Shown: in pieces, positions 46,385 through 55,466 of the stretch
Layout of the letters: every line of letters begins with the position of its first letter
How positions within the stretch are numbered: position 1 is the stretch's first letter
Source: Clostridium sp. JN-1
GTDB lineage: Bacteria; Bacillota; Clostridia; Clostridiales; Clostridiaceae
DNA length: 64,000 nucleotides
Direction: 5' to 3'
Assembly: GCF_003718715.1 (NCBI RefSeq)
Contig: NZ_CP033465.1
Span: 1,984,001 to 2,048,000, forward strand
Notes under the pieces: generated by a model
Seen by the model: only the letters and a program-made list of their open reading frames with translations
Told to the model about the DNA's origin: nothing
The model's database searches: none
Position numbers and translations under genes: made by a program

Positions 46385-47749
46385 ATGACTTCAAAGAGAA
46401 ACTTTAAAATTTTAATTGTTGATGATGAAAAAGATTATCGAGAAGTATTCAAAATGATACTAAGTGATGAGGGATACTGGGTTAGTTCAGCTTCTTCTGG
46501 AGAAGATGCACTAAACATATTAAAAAGAGAAAACATTAATCTTGTTTTAACTGATTTAATTATGCCAAAAATGGATGGAATGCAATTACTTGAAAGAATA
46601 AAAAAAGAATACGCTGATACAGAAGTAATAGTTGTTACAGGCTATGGTACGATAGAAACTGCAGTTAGTGCTATAAAAAAAGGTGCATTTAGTTATTTTA
46701 TTAAAAGCCGTAAAGCTGAGGAGTTACTAATAGAAATTGAAAAGCTTGAAAAACTTCACCATTTAGAAAAAGATAATAAATATTGGAGAAATCAGCAAAA
46801 TAGAAATGTATATCTTTTAAAGACTAAAAATAAAAAATATGAAAATGTACTTAAAGTTATAAATAAAGCAGCAGTTAGCAATGCAAGTATTTTAATTACC
46901 GGGGAATCTGGGGTAGGAAAGGAAATTGTTGCAAGACGTATTCATGAGTTAAGCAGCAGAAAAAATGGACATTTTGTAGCTGTCAATTGTCAGTCATTAT
47001 CAGAAAACTTGCTTGAATCAGAACTTTTTGGTCATGAAAAAGGAGCTTTCACCGGAGCTAACGAAAGAAGAATAGGTAGATTTGAAGAAGCTGATGACGG
47101 CACCCTCTTTTTAGATGAGATAGGCGAAATGCCAATAAATATTCAAACTAAATTATTAAGAACCTTAGAAAATAGAACTATAGAAAGAATCGGAAGTAAT
47201 AGAGAAATCAGTGTAAATCTAAGACTTATTTCCGCTACAAATAGGAATATATATAAAGCTGTTGAAAATGGTGATTTTAGAGAAGACCTATTTTACAGAA
47301 TAAATACTATAATCATAAATATTCCGCCATTAAGAGATAGAAAAGAAGATTTGCCAATGTTTATAGATTTTTTCTTTAATAAATTTTCAAAAGAGCAAAA
47401 AAAAGAAATTACTTTTATCGAAAAAAAAGTTAAAGATTACTTGTTAACTTATAATTATCCAGGTAACATAAGGGAGCTTAAGAATATCATTGAAAGACTA
47501 GTTGTACTTTCTGAAAAAGGAGTGGTTAGGAAAGATGATCTTCCTGAAAACAGGATTAGAAAAGGAAACAATATACAACATTCAGATACAATAATGCCGC
47601 TTAAAGAATACAAAAAAAAAGTTGAATCTAAATATATTTCTGAAGCATTAGCTAAGTGTAATGGAAATATAACTAAAACATCACAGATACTAAATATTAG
47701 CAGAAGGCAGCTTTTTAATAAGATAACCGAATACAATTTAAAACCTTGA
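46385..47749 (+). CDS. NtrC-type sigma-54-dependent response regulator
   Basis: The 454-residue activator has a receiver domain (1-120; acidic pair D13-D14, phospho-acceptor D57 in LTDLIMPKMDG). An AAA+ domain follows with Walker A GESGVGKE, the sigma-54 contact loop GAFTGA and GTLFLDEIGEMP. The C-terminus is a Fis-type helix-turn-helix (KTSQILNISRRQLFNKI). ATG 46385 follows TAGGAG at nine bases. It is 19 bases after the kinase. A consensus sigma-54 promoter faces it upstream of ortA, making that operon its likely target. A heptamer-ended element begins one base after its stop. Confidence 0.95.
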   Translation: MTSKRNFKILIVDDEKDYREVFKMILSDEGYWVSSASSGEDALNILKRENINLVLTDLIMPKMDGMQLLERIKKEYADTEVIVVTGYGTIETAVSAIKKGAFSYFIKSRKAEELLIEIEKLEKLHHLEKDNKYWRNQQNRNVYLLKTKNKKYENVLKVINKAAVSNASILITGESGVGKEIVARRIHELSSRKNGHFVAVNCQSLSENLLESELFGHEKGAFTGANERRIGRFEEADDGTLFLDEIGEMPINIQTKLLRTLENRTIERIGSNREISVNLRLISATNRNIYKAVENGDFREDLFYRINTIIINIPPLRDRKEDLPMFIDFFFNKFSKEQKKEITFIEKKVKDYLLTYNYPGNIRELKNIIERLVVLSEKGVVRKDDLPENRIRKGNNIQHSDTIMPLKEYKKKVESKYISEALAKCNGNITKTSQILNISRRQLFNKITEYNLKP

Positions 47750-47750
47750 T

Positions 47751-47957
47751 ACAGAGGACAGAGGACAGAGAAGGAGGATTTTTCTTAGCTTCGCTTACGA
47801 AAAATCTTTAATTAAACTTTTGATAGCTCGTTTCGCTAAAGCGAAACATTGCTAACTTATATAAATTTAAAGATTCTTTTGCGTTAGCAAAAAATCAACC
47901 TTCATTGTCCTCTGTCCTATGTCCTATGTCCTCTAAAAATGCTTCGCATTTTTTTAA
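47751..47957 (+). repeat. Heptamer-ended element 4, complete short form
   Basis: The left array (ACAGAGGACAGAGGACAGAG) and right array (TGTCCTCTGTCCTATGTCCT) are inverted. The body is beta half then inverted alpha half, with palindromes GTTTCGC-n4-GCGAAAC and TTTGC-n4-GCAAA. An outer hairpin AAAAATGCTTCGCATTTTT (47936-47954) caps the alpha side. GCTTCGC also occurs at 47788-47794. No coding potential. Confidence 0.9.
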
Positions 47958-48088
47958 GCTTTGTATTTTTCTTGTAATATAAATAATATCTTTAACAAAT
48001 AATAAAAAAATACAGTGTTATTGATATTATTTTTACTATCTACACTTTATCTATAAGAAATTTATAATAACTTAATGGAGGAAAAACT

Positions 48089-49276
48089 ATGAGTTTTAAA
48101 ATTAATGACAAAGTTACATGGGTAGGTAAGATTGATTGGGAATTGAGAAATTTTCATGGAAAAGAATATTCTACACACAGGGGAAGCTCCTATAACTCAT
48201 ATCTAATAAGAGATGAGAAAACAGTTCTAATAGATACTGTATGGGTACCTTTCTCTAAAGAGTTTATTTCTAATCTGAAAAATGAAATAGATTTAAAAGA
48301 GATAGACTATATAGTAATGAATCATTCTGAACCAGATCACAGCGGTGCTTTAACTGATTTGATGAAGGAGATACCTGATACTCCAATATACTGTACTAAA
48401 AATGGTAAAGACATAATAAAAGGACACTGCCATGAGGATTGGAACTTTGTAACTGTTAAAACTGGAGATACTTTAGATATTGGGAAAAATAAATTAACCT
48501 TCATAGAAGCAAGAATGCTGCACTGGCCAGATACTATGTTTACATATTATAATGGTGAAAATATATTATTTAGCAATGACGCCTTCGGCCAGCATTATGC
48601 TTCAGAATTAATGTATAATGATAAAGCAGACCATGCTGAACTTATGCAAGAAGCAATAAAATATTATGCTAACATATTAACACCTTATAGTACCTTTGTA
48701 TCAAAGAAAATTGAGGAAGTGTTAAGCTTTAACTTACCAGTGGATATGATATGCCCAAGTCACGGCATTATTTGGAGAGACAATCCAATTCAAATAATAA
48801 ATAAATATATGGAATGGTCGCAGAACTACAAGGAAAACCAAGTAACATTAATATATGATACCATGTGGAACAGCACAAGAAGAATGGCTGAAGCAATTGC
48901 CGAAGGTATTAAGTCAGTTAATAAGGATATTAATGTTAAAATATTTAATTCTGGAAAATCTGATAAAAATGATATCATGACAGAGGTATTTAAGTCAAAA
49001 GTTATACTTGTAGGCTCAAGTACTATTAATAATGGTATTCTTTCTTCTACAGCAGCTATTCTTGAAATGATGAGAGGACTTAAATTCAAAGATAAGAAGG
49101 CAGCTGCTTTTGGTAGTTACGGTTGGGGCGGGGAAAGTGTGAAAATGATTACTGAAGAGTTAAAAAAAGATGGTTTTGAAATATTAAATGATGGAATAAA
49201 AGAAAAATGGATACCTGATGAAGAAGGCTTGAAAAGATGCCGGGAGTATGGGAAAAATATTGCAAGTAAAATTTAA
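48089..49276 (+). CDS. fprA: Flavodiiron protein (FprA-type oxygen/NO reductase)
   Basis: The 395-residue protein has an N-terminal MBL-fold di-iron domain with NHSEPDHSG (the H-x-E-x-D-H ligands), ARMLHWPDTM, FSNDAFGQH and CPSHGIIW, and a C-terminal flavodoxin domain (about 250-395; LIYDTMWNSTRRMAEAI). It reduces O2 to water or NO to N2O, protecting a strict anaerobe. ATG 48089 follows TGGAGG. It is a single-gene unit. Confidence 0.96.
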   Translation: MSFKINDKVTWVGKIDWELRNFHGKEYSTHRGSSYNSYLIRDEKTVLIDTVWVPFSKEFISNLKNEIDLKEIDYIVMNHSEPDHSGALTDLMKEIPDTPIYCTKNGKDIIKGHCHEDWNFVTVKTGDTLDIGKNKLTFIEARMLHWPDTMFTYYNGENILFSNDAFGQHYASELMYNDKADHAELMQEAIKYYANILTPYSTFVSKKIEEVLSFNLPVDMICPSHGIIWRDNPIQIINKYMEWSQNYKENQVTLIYDTMWNSTRRMAEAIAEGIKSVNKDINVKIFNSGKSDKNDIMTEVFKSKVILVGSSTINNGILSSTAAILEMMRGLKFKDKKAAAFGSYGWGGESVKMITEELKKDGFEILNDGIKEKWIPDEEGLKRCREYGKNIASKI

Positions 49277-49415
49277 TACTAATAAAGACTAAGTTAACTT
49301 GTGGTTATTGTTATAAAATATAGATGCAAATCAAAAAATTAGATTAACTTGTTTGATTATTGTAATACTATTCCTTATAATGTAATCAAATGAATTACAT
49401 TAGGGGGTGACAATA

Positions 49416-51182
49416 ATGAACAAGAAGAAAATAACTAGGTATCTATTAAGTTTAGGAATTATGTGCAGTTTATTGACGGCACCAGTGATAGGCAAACCTA
49501 ATCAATCAAGTACGGCAAAGGCGGTGTCATCTGATAGGGTTTGTGACTATAACGGTGCACAGGAAGAGCCATTGCAAACTAAATATGGTGAAATAACATC
49601 ATTAAAAACTATGAAAGACCATTTGTCCGAGTATACGAATCTCGATGATTTGTTAAAGTCACCATATTTAGTTGATGTGGATAAGACTAATAATCCAGAC
49701 TTATTTTGTACTTACTTTGGTGTATTAAACCTTGATGTTAGTAAATTAGGATTAGACGGTAAAGTATACCATTGGACTGACGAGCTTGGAATTCAGCATT
49801 TTGAGGAGATATTACGCATATACCAGGATGATAAAAGTGGTGTCATATCCAGAGTCAAAGTTGATAGGACAGCATCACATATCGGGATTCTACACAAAGC
49901 TCATATTACACCATTCTACACTGCACAGGATGACACTCTCAAATATTTATGCAAGATGAATGGTACTTTGGGAAACCTAGTAAATCCGGTTCCAGCTAAA
50001 GCATATAGCTTTAATAGCTCAGATGGAGTTAATCCTATACCAGATGGATATGAGGGCAGCAATTATCATCGTATAAATACGGATAATAGACCATCAGGGG
50101 CAGCCCTAGCTAATGTGATAATACCTGATCCGATACCTGTAGACAAACCAGAGGATGTAGTAATCCCAGAGAGTTTATTTACTGATAGCAAGAATCAAGG
50201 ATATAACAGTGGGGATAATATACCCAAACCAGTTCCAAAACCAATCCAAAAACCAGATATAACATCTACTAGATTAGCAGGGGAAGACAGATTTGCTACT
50301 TCCTTGACTATAGCAAAAGAATATGTAGGTACTGGAACTTTAGATAATATAGTTATATCAACTGGATATGGATTTGCGGATTCTCTAGCAGGTTCTACAC
50401 TGGCTGGAAAATTGGATTGCCCGATATTGCTTATGGGTGATATAAAAGATAGCCAGGAAAACTTGAACTATATAGCATCCAAACTATCTAAGAATGGTCA
50501 TATATATATCTTAGGCGGCGAGAGTGTAATGCCAGATACTTTTAAGCAGTGGTTTATTGACAGAGGCTATTCAGCCGATAATATCATTAGACTTGGTGGA
50601 CAAGACAGAGAAGATACTTGTGAAAAGATAGCATTACAACTTCATGCACCAATAGGTAATCCAGTTATAATAGCAAGTGAAGAGGACTTTCCGGATGCAC
50701 TATCGGTATCATCGGCAGCCACAGCGAAGGGATATCCAATAATATTGATACCGCATGATTCTTTACCAGAGCATGCTTCATCCTACTTAAGTGCAGAGAA
50801 ACCTTCAACGGTTTATTTGATAGGTGGAACTGGTTCTGTGGATGAAAATACTGCAAATAAGATACAAGCAGTTACAGGCTTATCGCCAGACAACCTAGTT
50901 CGTCTAGCGGGGGCAGATAGATTTGAAACTTCAATGGTAATAGCAAATTACTTCAAGCAGTCAGATGGTAATATAACAGTGGTTAATGGAGAAGACTATC
51001 CAGATGCAATCTCTGGCAGTGTACTGTCAGCAAAGAAGAATTCACCAATAATTCTTACTGATAATTCAAACCTCTCCTCGATACGCGGCTTTATGTCAGC
51101 TAATGCTACTACAAATGTTTATTTTCTAGGAGGTACTGCGGTATTGCCAGATAGTACAAAAACAGAGTTGTTAACACAGTAA
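49416..51182 (+). CDS. Secreted cell-surface protein with three CWB2 cell-wall-binding repeats
   Basis: The 588-residue exoprotein has a signal peptide (about 1-27). The N-terminal region (about 40-250) belongs to no family I recognise. A Pro-rich linker (KPVPKPIQKPD) and three tandem CWB2 repeats (about 285-588) follow, each opening with RLAGEDRFATS, RLGGQDREDT or RLAGADRFETS and ending in an ILGG/LIGG/FLGG strand. CWB2 modules anchor proteins to the secondary cell-wall polymer. ATG 49416 follows GGGGGTG. One 60-base line counted is 43% GC, above most neighbours. Confidence 0.9.
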   Translation: MNKKKITRYLLSLGIMCSLLTAPVIGKPNQSSTAKAVSSDRVCDYNGAQEEPLQTKYGEITSLKTMKDHLSEYTNLDDLLKSPYLVDVDKTNNPDLFCTYFGVLNLDVSKLGLDGKVYHWTDELGIQHFEEILRIYQDDKSGVISRVKVDRTASHIGILHKAHITPFYTAQDDTLKYLCKMNGTLGNLVNPVPAKAYSFNSSDGVNPIPDGYEGSNYHRINTDNRPSGAALANVIIPDPIPVDKPEDVVIPESLFTDSKNQGYNSGDNIPKPVPKPIQKPDITSTRLAGEDRFATSLTIAKEYVGTGTLDNIVISTGYGFADSLAGSTLAGKLDCPILLMGDIKDSQENLNYIASKLSKNGHIYILGGESVMPDTFKQWFIDRGYSADNIIRLGGQDREDTCEKIALQLHAPIGNPVIIASEEDFPDALSVSSAATAKGYPIILIPHDSLPEHASSYLSAEKPSTVYLIGGTGSVDENTANKIQAVTGLSPDNLVRLAGADRFETSMVIANYFKQSDGNITVVNGEDYPDAISGSVLSAKKNSPIILTDNSNLSSIRGFMSANATTNVYFLGGTAVLPDSTKTELLTQ

Positions 51183-51189
51183 TAACACA

Positions 51190-51235
51190 AAAACGCCCTC
51201 CTATTTTGGTTATATACCAATATAAGAGGGTGTTC
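51190..51235. terminator. Terminator between the CWB2 gene and yebC
   Basis: AACGCCCTC pairs with GAGGGTGTT around an inner stem (TATTTTGGT/ACCAATATA). It is followed by TCTATTT on the plus side and could serve both convergent genes. Confidence 0.7.
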
Positions 51236-51279
51236 TATTTGCAGCATTCATAATTCGAATATAAAAGGCTGTAAATCCT

Positions 51280-52020
51280 TTAGCCTTCGAATTCTTCTGG
51301 AAAATCAGCATTGCTATAGACATCTTGAACATCATCATCATCTTCAAGTTTATCTATAAGCTTTTGAACCTTTTCTGCATCTTCCATGTTTACAGAAACT
51401 GTGTTGTCTGGAATCATAGTTACTTCAGCTGATATGAATTCGTATCCTTTTTTCTCAAGGTTTTCTCTAACTGTAGAAAAATCTTGAGGTGTAGTTGTGA
51501 TTTCAAATACCTCATCTAGTGATTGAAAATCTTCTGCACCGGCATCTAATGCTTCCATCATGATTTCATCTTCATCCATACCATCTTTTTTCTCTATAAC
51601 TATTTGGCCTTTTTGCTGGAACATCCAACCTACGCAGCCATTAGCTCCAAGATTTCCACCATGTCTTGAAAAAGCCGTTCTAACACTACTTGCTGTTCTA
51701 TTTTTGTTATCAGTTAAAGCATTTACTACAAAAGCAACTCCGCATGGTCCATATCCTTCATAAACTATTTCTTCATAGTTTACGCCTTCCATTTCACCTG
51801 CACCTTTTTTGATTGCCCTAGTTATAGTATCTTGAGGCATGTTATTTGCTTTTGCCTTAGCTATTACATCCCTTAATTTACTATTTGAGTCAATATTTGA
51901 GCCTCCACTTTTAGCTGCTATAGCTAACTCTTTACCTAACTTTGTAAAGATTTTTCCCCTTTTAGCATCAATTTTTCCTTTTTTAGCCTGTATATTATGC
52001 CATTTTGAATGTCCTGACAT
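51280..52020 (-). CDS. yebC: YebC/PmpR-family protein (translation or transcription factor)
   Basis: The 246-residue protein starts [20 protein letters not shown] and has [16 protein letters not shown], the hallmarks of the YebC/TACO1 family. Members act on ribosomes stalled at proline runs or were described as DNA-binding regulators. ATG 52020 follows GGGGGA and matches the universal family start; a longer frame to 52092 adds 24 unsupported residues. Confidence 0.95.
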   Translation of the reverse strand: MSGHSKWHNIQAKKGKIDAKRGKIFTKLGKELAIAAKSGGSNIDSNSKLRDVIAKAKANNMPQDTITRAIKKGAGEMEGVNYEEIVYEGYGPCGVAFVVNALTDNKNRTASSVRTAFSRHGGNLGANGCVGWMFQQKGQIVIEKKDGMDEDEIMMEALDAGAEDFQSLDEVFEITTTPQDFSTVRENLEKKGYEFISAEVTMIPDNTVSVNMEDAEKVQKLIDKLEDDDDVQDVYSNADFPEEFEG

Positions 52021-52196
52021 ATCTATTCCCCCTAACGCATGTATATGTATTATATTAAATTTTAAAAAGTTCATAATATTATATTTACACAAACTTTTTT
52101 ACATAATTATTTAATTAAAATCTACAAATCGTGTATTTATAGCAAAATACGTAAAATATTATATCATACAAAGCATAATAAATACAAACCAATTAG

Positions 52197-52550
52197 AAAA
52201 AATGCGAAGCATTTTTTAGAGGACATAGGACATAGGACAGAGAAGGTTGATTTTTTGCTAACGCAAAAGAATCTTTAAATTTATATAAGTTAGCAATGTT
52301 TCGCTTCAGCGAAACGAGTTATCAAAAATCTTTAATTTTAAAAAGCTCATATTCTTTTGTTTCTTGGAAAGCACTCTTCTAAGTAAGCAATTATCTAAAA
52401 ATCATAGATTTTAGATGCCTGCTTAAGCGATATTTTGCATTAGCAAAACAAACCTAAAAATAAATTAGTTTTCTGACGTAAGGAAGAAAACTTACCTTCA
52501 CTGTCCTATGTCCTATGTCCTCTCAAAAATATTGCATCGCAATATTTTTG
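52197..52550 (+). repeat. Heptamer-ended element 5, complete long form
   Basis: An outer hairpin ATGCGAAGCAT (52202-52212) precedes the left array AGAGGACATAGGACATAGGA (52218 on). Next come the alpha body, palindrome GTTTCGC-n4-GCGAAAC (52298-52315), a middle segment and the gamma body ending AAGAAAACTTACC. The right array TGTCCTATGTCCTATGTCCT (to about 52523) and a second hairpin ATTGC-ATC-GCAAT (52530-52544) follow. It ends two bases from the yigZ stop. Near-full-length match to element 6 in inverse orientation. Confidence 0.92.
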
Positions 52551-52551
52551 G

Positions 52552-53199
52552 CTAGCAAGTTCTAAATAGTCTATTATCCATCTTGAAATAATAGTCTTCA
52601 TCTCCAACTATAACTTCACATTTACCACTTGTAGTCTCTATAGTTGATTTCTCTATCTTAGTAACAGTTTCAACTGGAGCATACATTGTCAATTTAACCT
52701 TATCTTTATAATCCATATCTTCTATAAACCATAAATTCTTTTCAAATAAATATTTTATTCTATCAACCATATCATAATTTATAACTATCTCAAGTACACA
52801 CCCTTTTACTTTTTCTACTATTCCACCTGTCTTTACTGCCATTGATGCTGCTTTTGAATAAGCCCTAACAAGTCCGCCTTTTCCAAGAAGTATTCCTCCA
52901 AAATATCTTGTAACTACAATTACTGTATCTGTTATACCATTTTTCTTTATAACGTCTAATACTGGAATTCCTCCTGTTCCCTGCGGTTCACCATCATCAC
53001 TATACCTCTGTATGCCAAAGTTTTCTCCTATGATATAAGCATATACATTATGTCTTGCTTCTTTATTTTTACTTTTTACTTCTTTTATAAAGTCTTTAGC
53101 TTCATTTTCAGCTGCAACTCTCTTTATGCTTCCTATAAATACTGACTTTTTTTCTTCAAATTGAGCGCTTTTAGTATCCTTTATAGTAAAATATCCCAT
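52552..53199 (-). CDS. YigZ/IMPACT-family protein
   Basis: The 215-residue protein has the UPF0029/IMPACT core: EARHNVYAYIIG, FGIQRYSDDGEPQGTGGIP and VTRYFGGILLGKGGLVRAYS. Bacterial members bind nucleic acid or ribosomes; the function is unsettled. ATG 53199 follows GAGGTGAT; a longer frame to 53238 would overlap the upstream gene's stop. It lies downstream of the HEAT-repeat gene. Confidence 0.92.
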   Translation of the reverse strand: MGYFTIKDTKSAQFEEKKSVFIGSIKRVAAENEAKDFIKEVKSKNKEARHNVYAYIIGENFGIQRYSDDGEPQGTGGIPVLDVIKKNGITDTVIVVTRYFGGILLGKGGLVRAYSKAASMAVKTGGIVEKVKGCVLEIVINYDMVDRIKYLFEKNLWFIEDMDYKDKVKLTMYAPVETVTKIEKSTIETTSGKCEVIVGDEDYYFKMDNRLFRTC

Positions 53200-53234
53200 A
53201 TAGGTATCACCTCTTACCCTAAAATTAACATTCT

Positions 53235-53909
53235 TCATTTACTACAGACTTTTGTAAAATCTTTTTCTAAATATATCTGTGCTGATACTTTTAAATACTC
53301 TTTATCAGTTGTTTCATAAACTTTTTTAACTTTCTCCCTAGCCTTTGAACTTTTAATTTTCAAAAGAGCTTTTATAGAATACATGATAACTTGTGGATTA
53401 GAATCATCAAGTGCTCTTATTAAAATATCTTCTGATGACTTGTCGCCTATTTTCCCTAAAGCTGATACTGACATTCGCCTAACATTAACATGGTTATTTA
53501 CTGAAGCTTTAGAAAGTACATCAATTACACTTTTATCTCCTATTTCCCCGAGTATCCATACAGCTGTTTCCTTATATTTAATACTCATATCAGCGTAATT
53601 ATGCCTTATAAATTCAATTAACTTATTCTTATCTTGATCATTCAAACTTTTTAATGTGTCCACCTTGTCTTGTTTTGCGGTGCTCACCATGATTTCAAAT
53701 AGCCTGCGTACATCATAACTTTTAGCTAAAATTCCATACTTTATTTTTCCATTAAGCACATGCATTTGTACAGTTTCCTTAGCTAAATTTCTAATTTTAC
53801 AAAGGGCATCTATACTTTTTCCTTCTAGAAACATAAAATAGGTTATATCTTCATCATCATAATCATCAATTTTATTCCAATCTATATCTATCATGCCTAC
53901 TTTTTTCAA
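53235..53909 (-). CDS. HEAT-repeat protein
   Basis: The 224-residue protein has an acidic N-terminal segment, a helix-turn-helix-like stretch (KSIDALCKIRNLAKETVQMH) and at least three HEAT_2 repeats (about 110-205; AVWILGEIGDKSVIDVL, SVSALGKIGDKSSEDIL). These are protein-interaction scaffolds also seen in phycobilin lyases; no catalytic role is implied. The start is uncertain: TTG 53909 follows GGTGGTGAT, while ATG 53894 lacks a clear site. It is probably co-transcribed with yigZ. Confidence 0.82.
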   Translation of the reverse strand: MKKVGMIDIDWNKIDDYDDEDITYFMFLEGKSIDALCKIRNLAKETVQMHVLNGKIKYGILAKSYDVRRLFEIMVSTAKQDKVDTLKSLNDQDKNKLIEFIRHNYADMSIKYKETAVWILGEIGDKSVIDVLSKASVNNHVNVRRMSVSALGKIGDKSSEDILIRALDDSNPQVIMYSIKALLKIKSSKAREKVKKVYETTDKEYLKVSAQIYLEKDFTKVCSK

Positions 53910-53942
53910 CAGCTATCACCACCAATAACACTGCATTTTAAA

Positions 53943-55346
53943 TTATTTAATTAATTCACTTAATATTTTTATGCCGTCTTCCATATTTTTTTTGTCAGTT
54001 TGTGAAAAAACAATTTTAAAATACTTTAATCCATTTACAGCATCTTTATAGAAAATAGTACCAGGCATAATTAAAACATTTTTTTCTTTTGCCATTCTGA
54101 ATAGTTGAATTGAATTAATATTAAATTTATCCTTTATCTTTATGTAAAAATGCAAACCGCCGCCTGGATCTATAAAATCAACTTTATCACCTAAGTATTT
54201 AATTAATAACCCTTTCATAAATAAATATTTATCAGTATACACATTATTCAGCTTATCTATATACTTTTTCCAAAGCCCTTTAGTTATATATAAATCCAAT
54301 GCTCTTTGCATAAGACTTGAAGTTGATATATCCGTATTAATTTTAGAATTTTGAATGCTTTCTTTAAATTTTTTAGGCGGTATCAAATACCCTATCCTTA
54401 TTCCTGGTAAGAATATCTTGGAAAAACTCTTTATATATATTACCCTATCATTTTTATCCAAGCTTTTTAAGCTAGCATATTCTATATTTTTATCATATAT
54501 CAATTCAGAAAGGTAATCATCTTCTATTATATAAAAATCATATATATCAGCCAACCTCAATAACTGCTCTTTTTTTTGCCTGCTGCAGCTAATTCCTGTA
54601 GGATTTTGAAAATAGGTCATTGTATAAAAACATTTAATGCTATTTTTCCTCAATATCTTCTCAAACTTATCTATATTGACTCCATCACCTTCTATAGGAA
54701 TTTCATATATATTAGCTCTTCTCCACTTAAATACGGATAGTGCCCCGCTGTATGTAGGCATTTCAACTGCGACACTATCATTTGTATTGATAAGAGATTT
54801 ACTTACTATATCAATTCCCTGCTGTGCTCCTGAAACTATCAAAATATCATCTATATTTACTTCATTATTCCAAAATACCTTACTTATACTTTTTCTAAGT
54901 CCATCATATCCTAAAGCTTCTTGATAAATTAAAGCATCTGCTCCATCCCTATCAAGTACTTCATTTAATACATTTTTAAACGAACTTACAGGGAAAAAAT
55001 CACTGCACGGACTTTCACCTGTAAAATTTATGAATTTCTTAAAACTTCCACTTGATACTTTTTTCATTGTGTCAGAATATTCTCTCCTAAAACCTCTACT
55101 TACATCCTTTCTCTTTGCATAAGTACCACTTCCAATTTTTTGTACTGCATATCCTTCATCTTGAAGTATATTGTAAGTATGTACTATAGTTATATTGTTA
55201 ACCCCTAAGAACTTTGATAATTTTCTTATTGGAGGTAATTTTTCACCATCTTTTATCTTATTATTATCTATAAGTCTTTTTATATGTTTTGAAATTGTAA
55301 TATACTTGGGAGTATCTTGTGAAAATTTTAAAAAGTATTTATCCAT
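53943..55346 (-). CDS. MocR/GntR-family regulator with aminotransferase domain
   Basis: The 467-residue protein has a GntR winged helix (about 10-80; GEKLPPIRKLSKFLGVNNIT) fused to a fold-type I aminotransferase domain (about 110-467). The PLP lysine lies in YIKSFSKIFLPGIRIGYL and FQNPTG is the usual substrate loop. MocR proteins sense PLP or amino compounds and regulate vitamin B6, GABA or related genes. No pdx or gab genes are adjacent, so the target is unknown. ATG 55346 follows GAGGGG. Confidence 0.92.
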   Translation of the reverse strand: MDKYFLKFSQDTPKYITISKHIKRLIDNNKIKDGEKLPPIRKLSKFLGVNNITIVHTYNILQDEGYAVQKIGSGTYAKRKDVSRGFRREYSDTMKKVSSGSFKKFINFTGESPCSDFFPVSSFKNVLNEVLDRDGADALIYQEALGYDGLRKSISKVFWNNEVNIDDILIVSGAQQGIDIVSKSLINTNDSVAVEMPTYSGALSVFKWRRANIYEIPIEGDGVNIDKFEKILRKNSIKCFYTMTYFQNPTGISCSRQKKEQLLRLADIYDFYIIEDDYLSELIYDKNIEYASLKSLDKNDRVIYIKSFSKIFLPGIRIGYLIPPKKFKESIQNSKINTDISTSSLMQRALDLYITKGLWKKYIDKLNNVYTDKYLFMKGLLIKYLGDKVDFIDPGGGLHFYIKIKDKFNINSIQLFRMAKEKNVLIMPGTIFYKDAVNGLKYFKIVFSQTDKKNMEDGIKILSELIK

Positions 55347-55402
55347 TGGAAAACCCCTCTTAAATTTAATTATATCTATTACTATTTAATTATACTATAA
55401 AT

Positions 55403-55452
55403 AAAACTTTAGCGAATTTAAATTTTAAAAAACTTAAGTTTGCTAAAGTTTT
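55403..55452 (-). terminator. Terminator after the nucleotidyltransferase gene
   Basis: AAAACTTTAGC (55403-55413) and GCTAAAGTTTT (55442-55452) pair perfectly, with a further inner A/T stem. TTTTATTTAT follows on the minus strand. Confidence 0.75.
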
Positions 55453-55466
55453 ACCCTATAACCTTT

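Noticed and set aside
52197-52550. Element 5 as an insertion sequence
   Set aside because: It is about 350 bases and contains no reading frame with transposase motifs on either strand.
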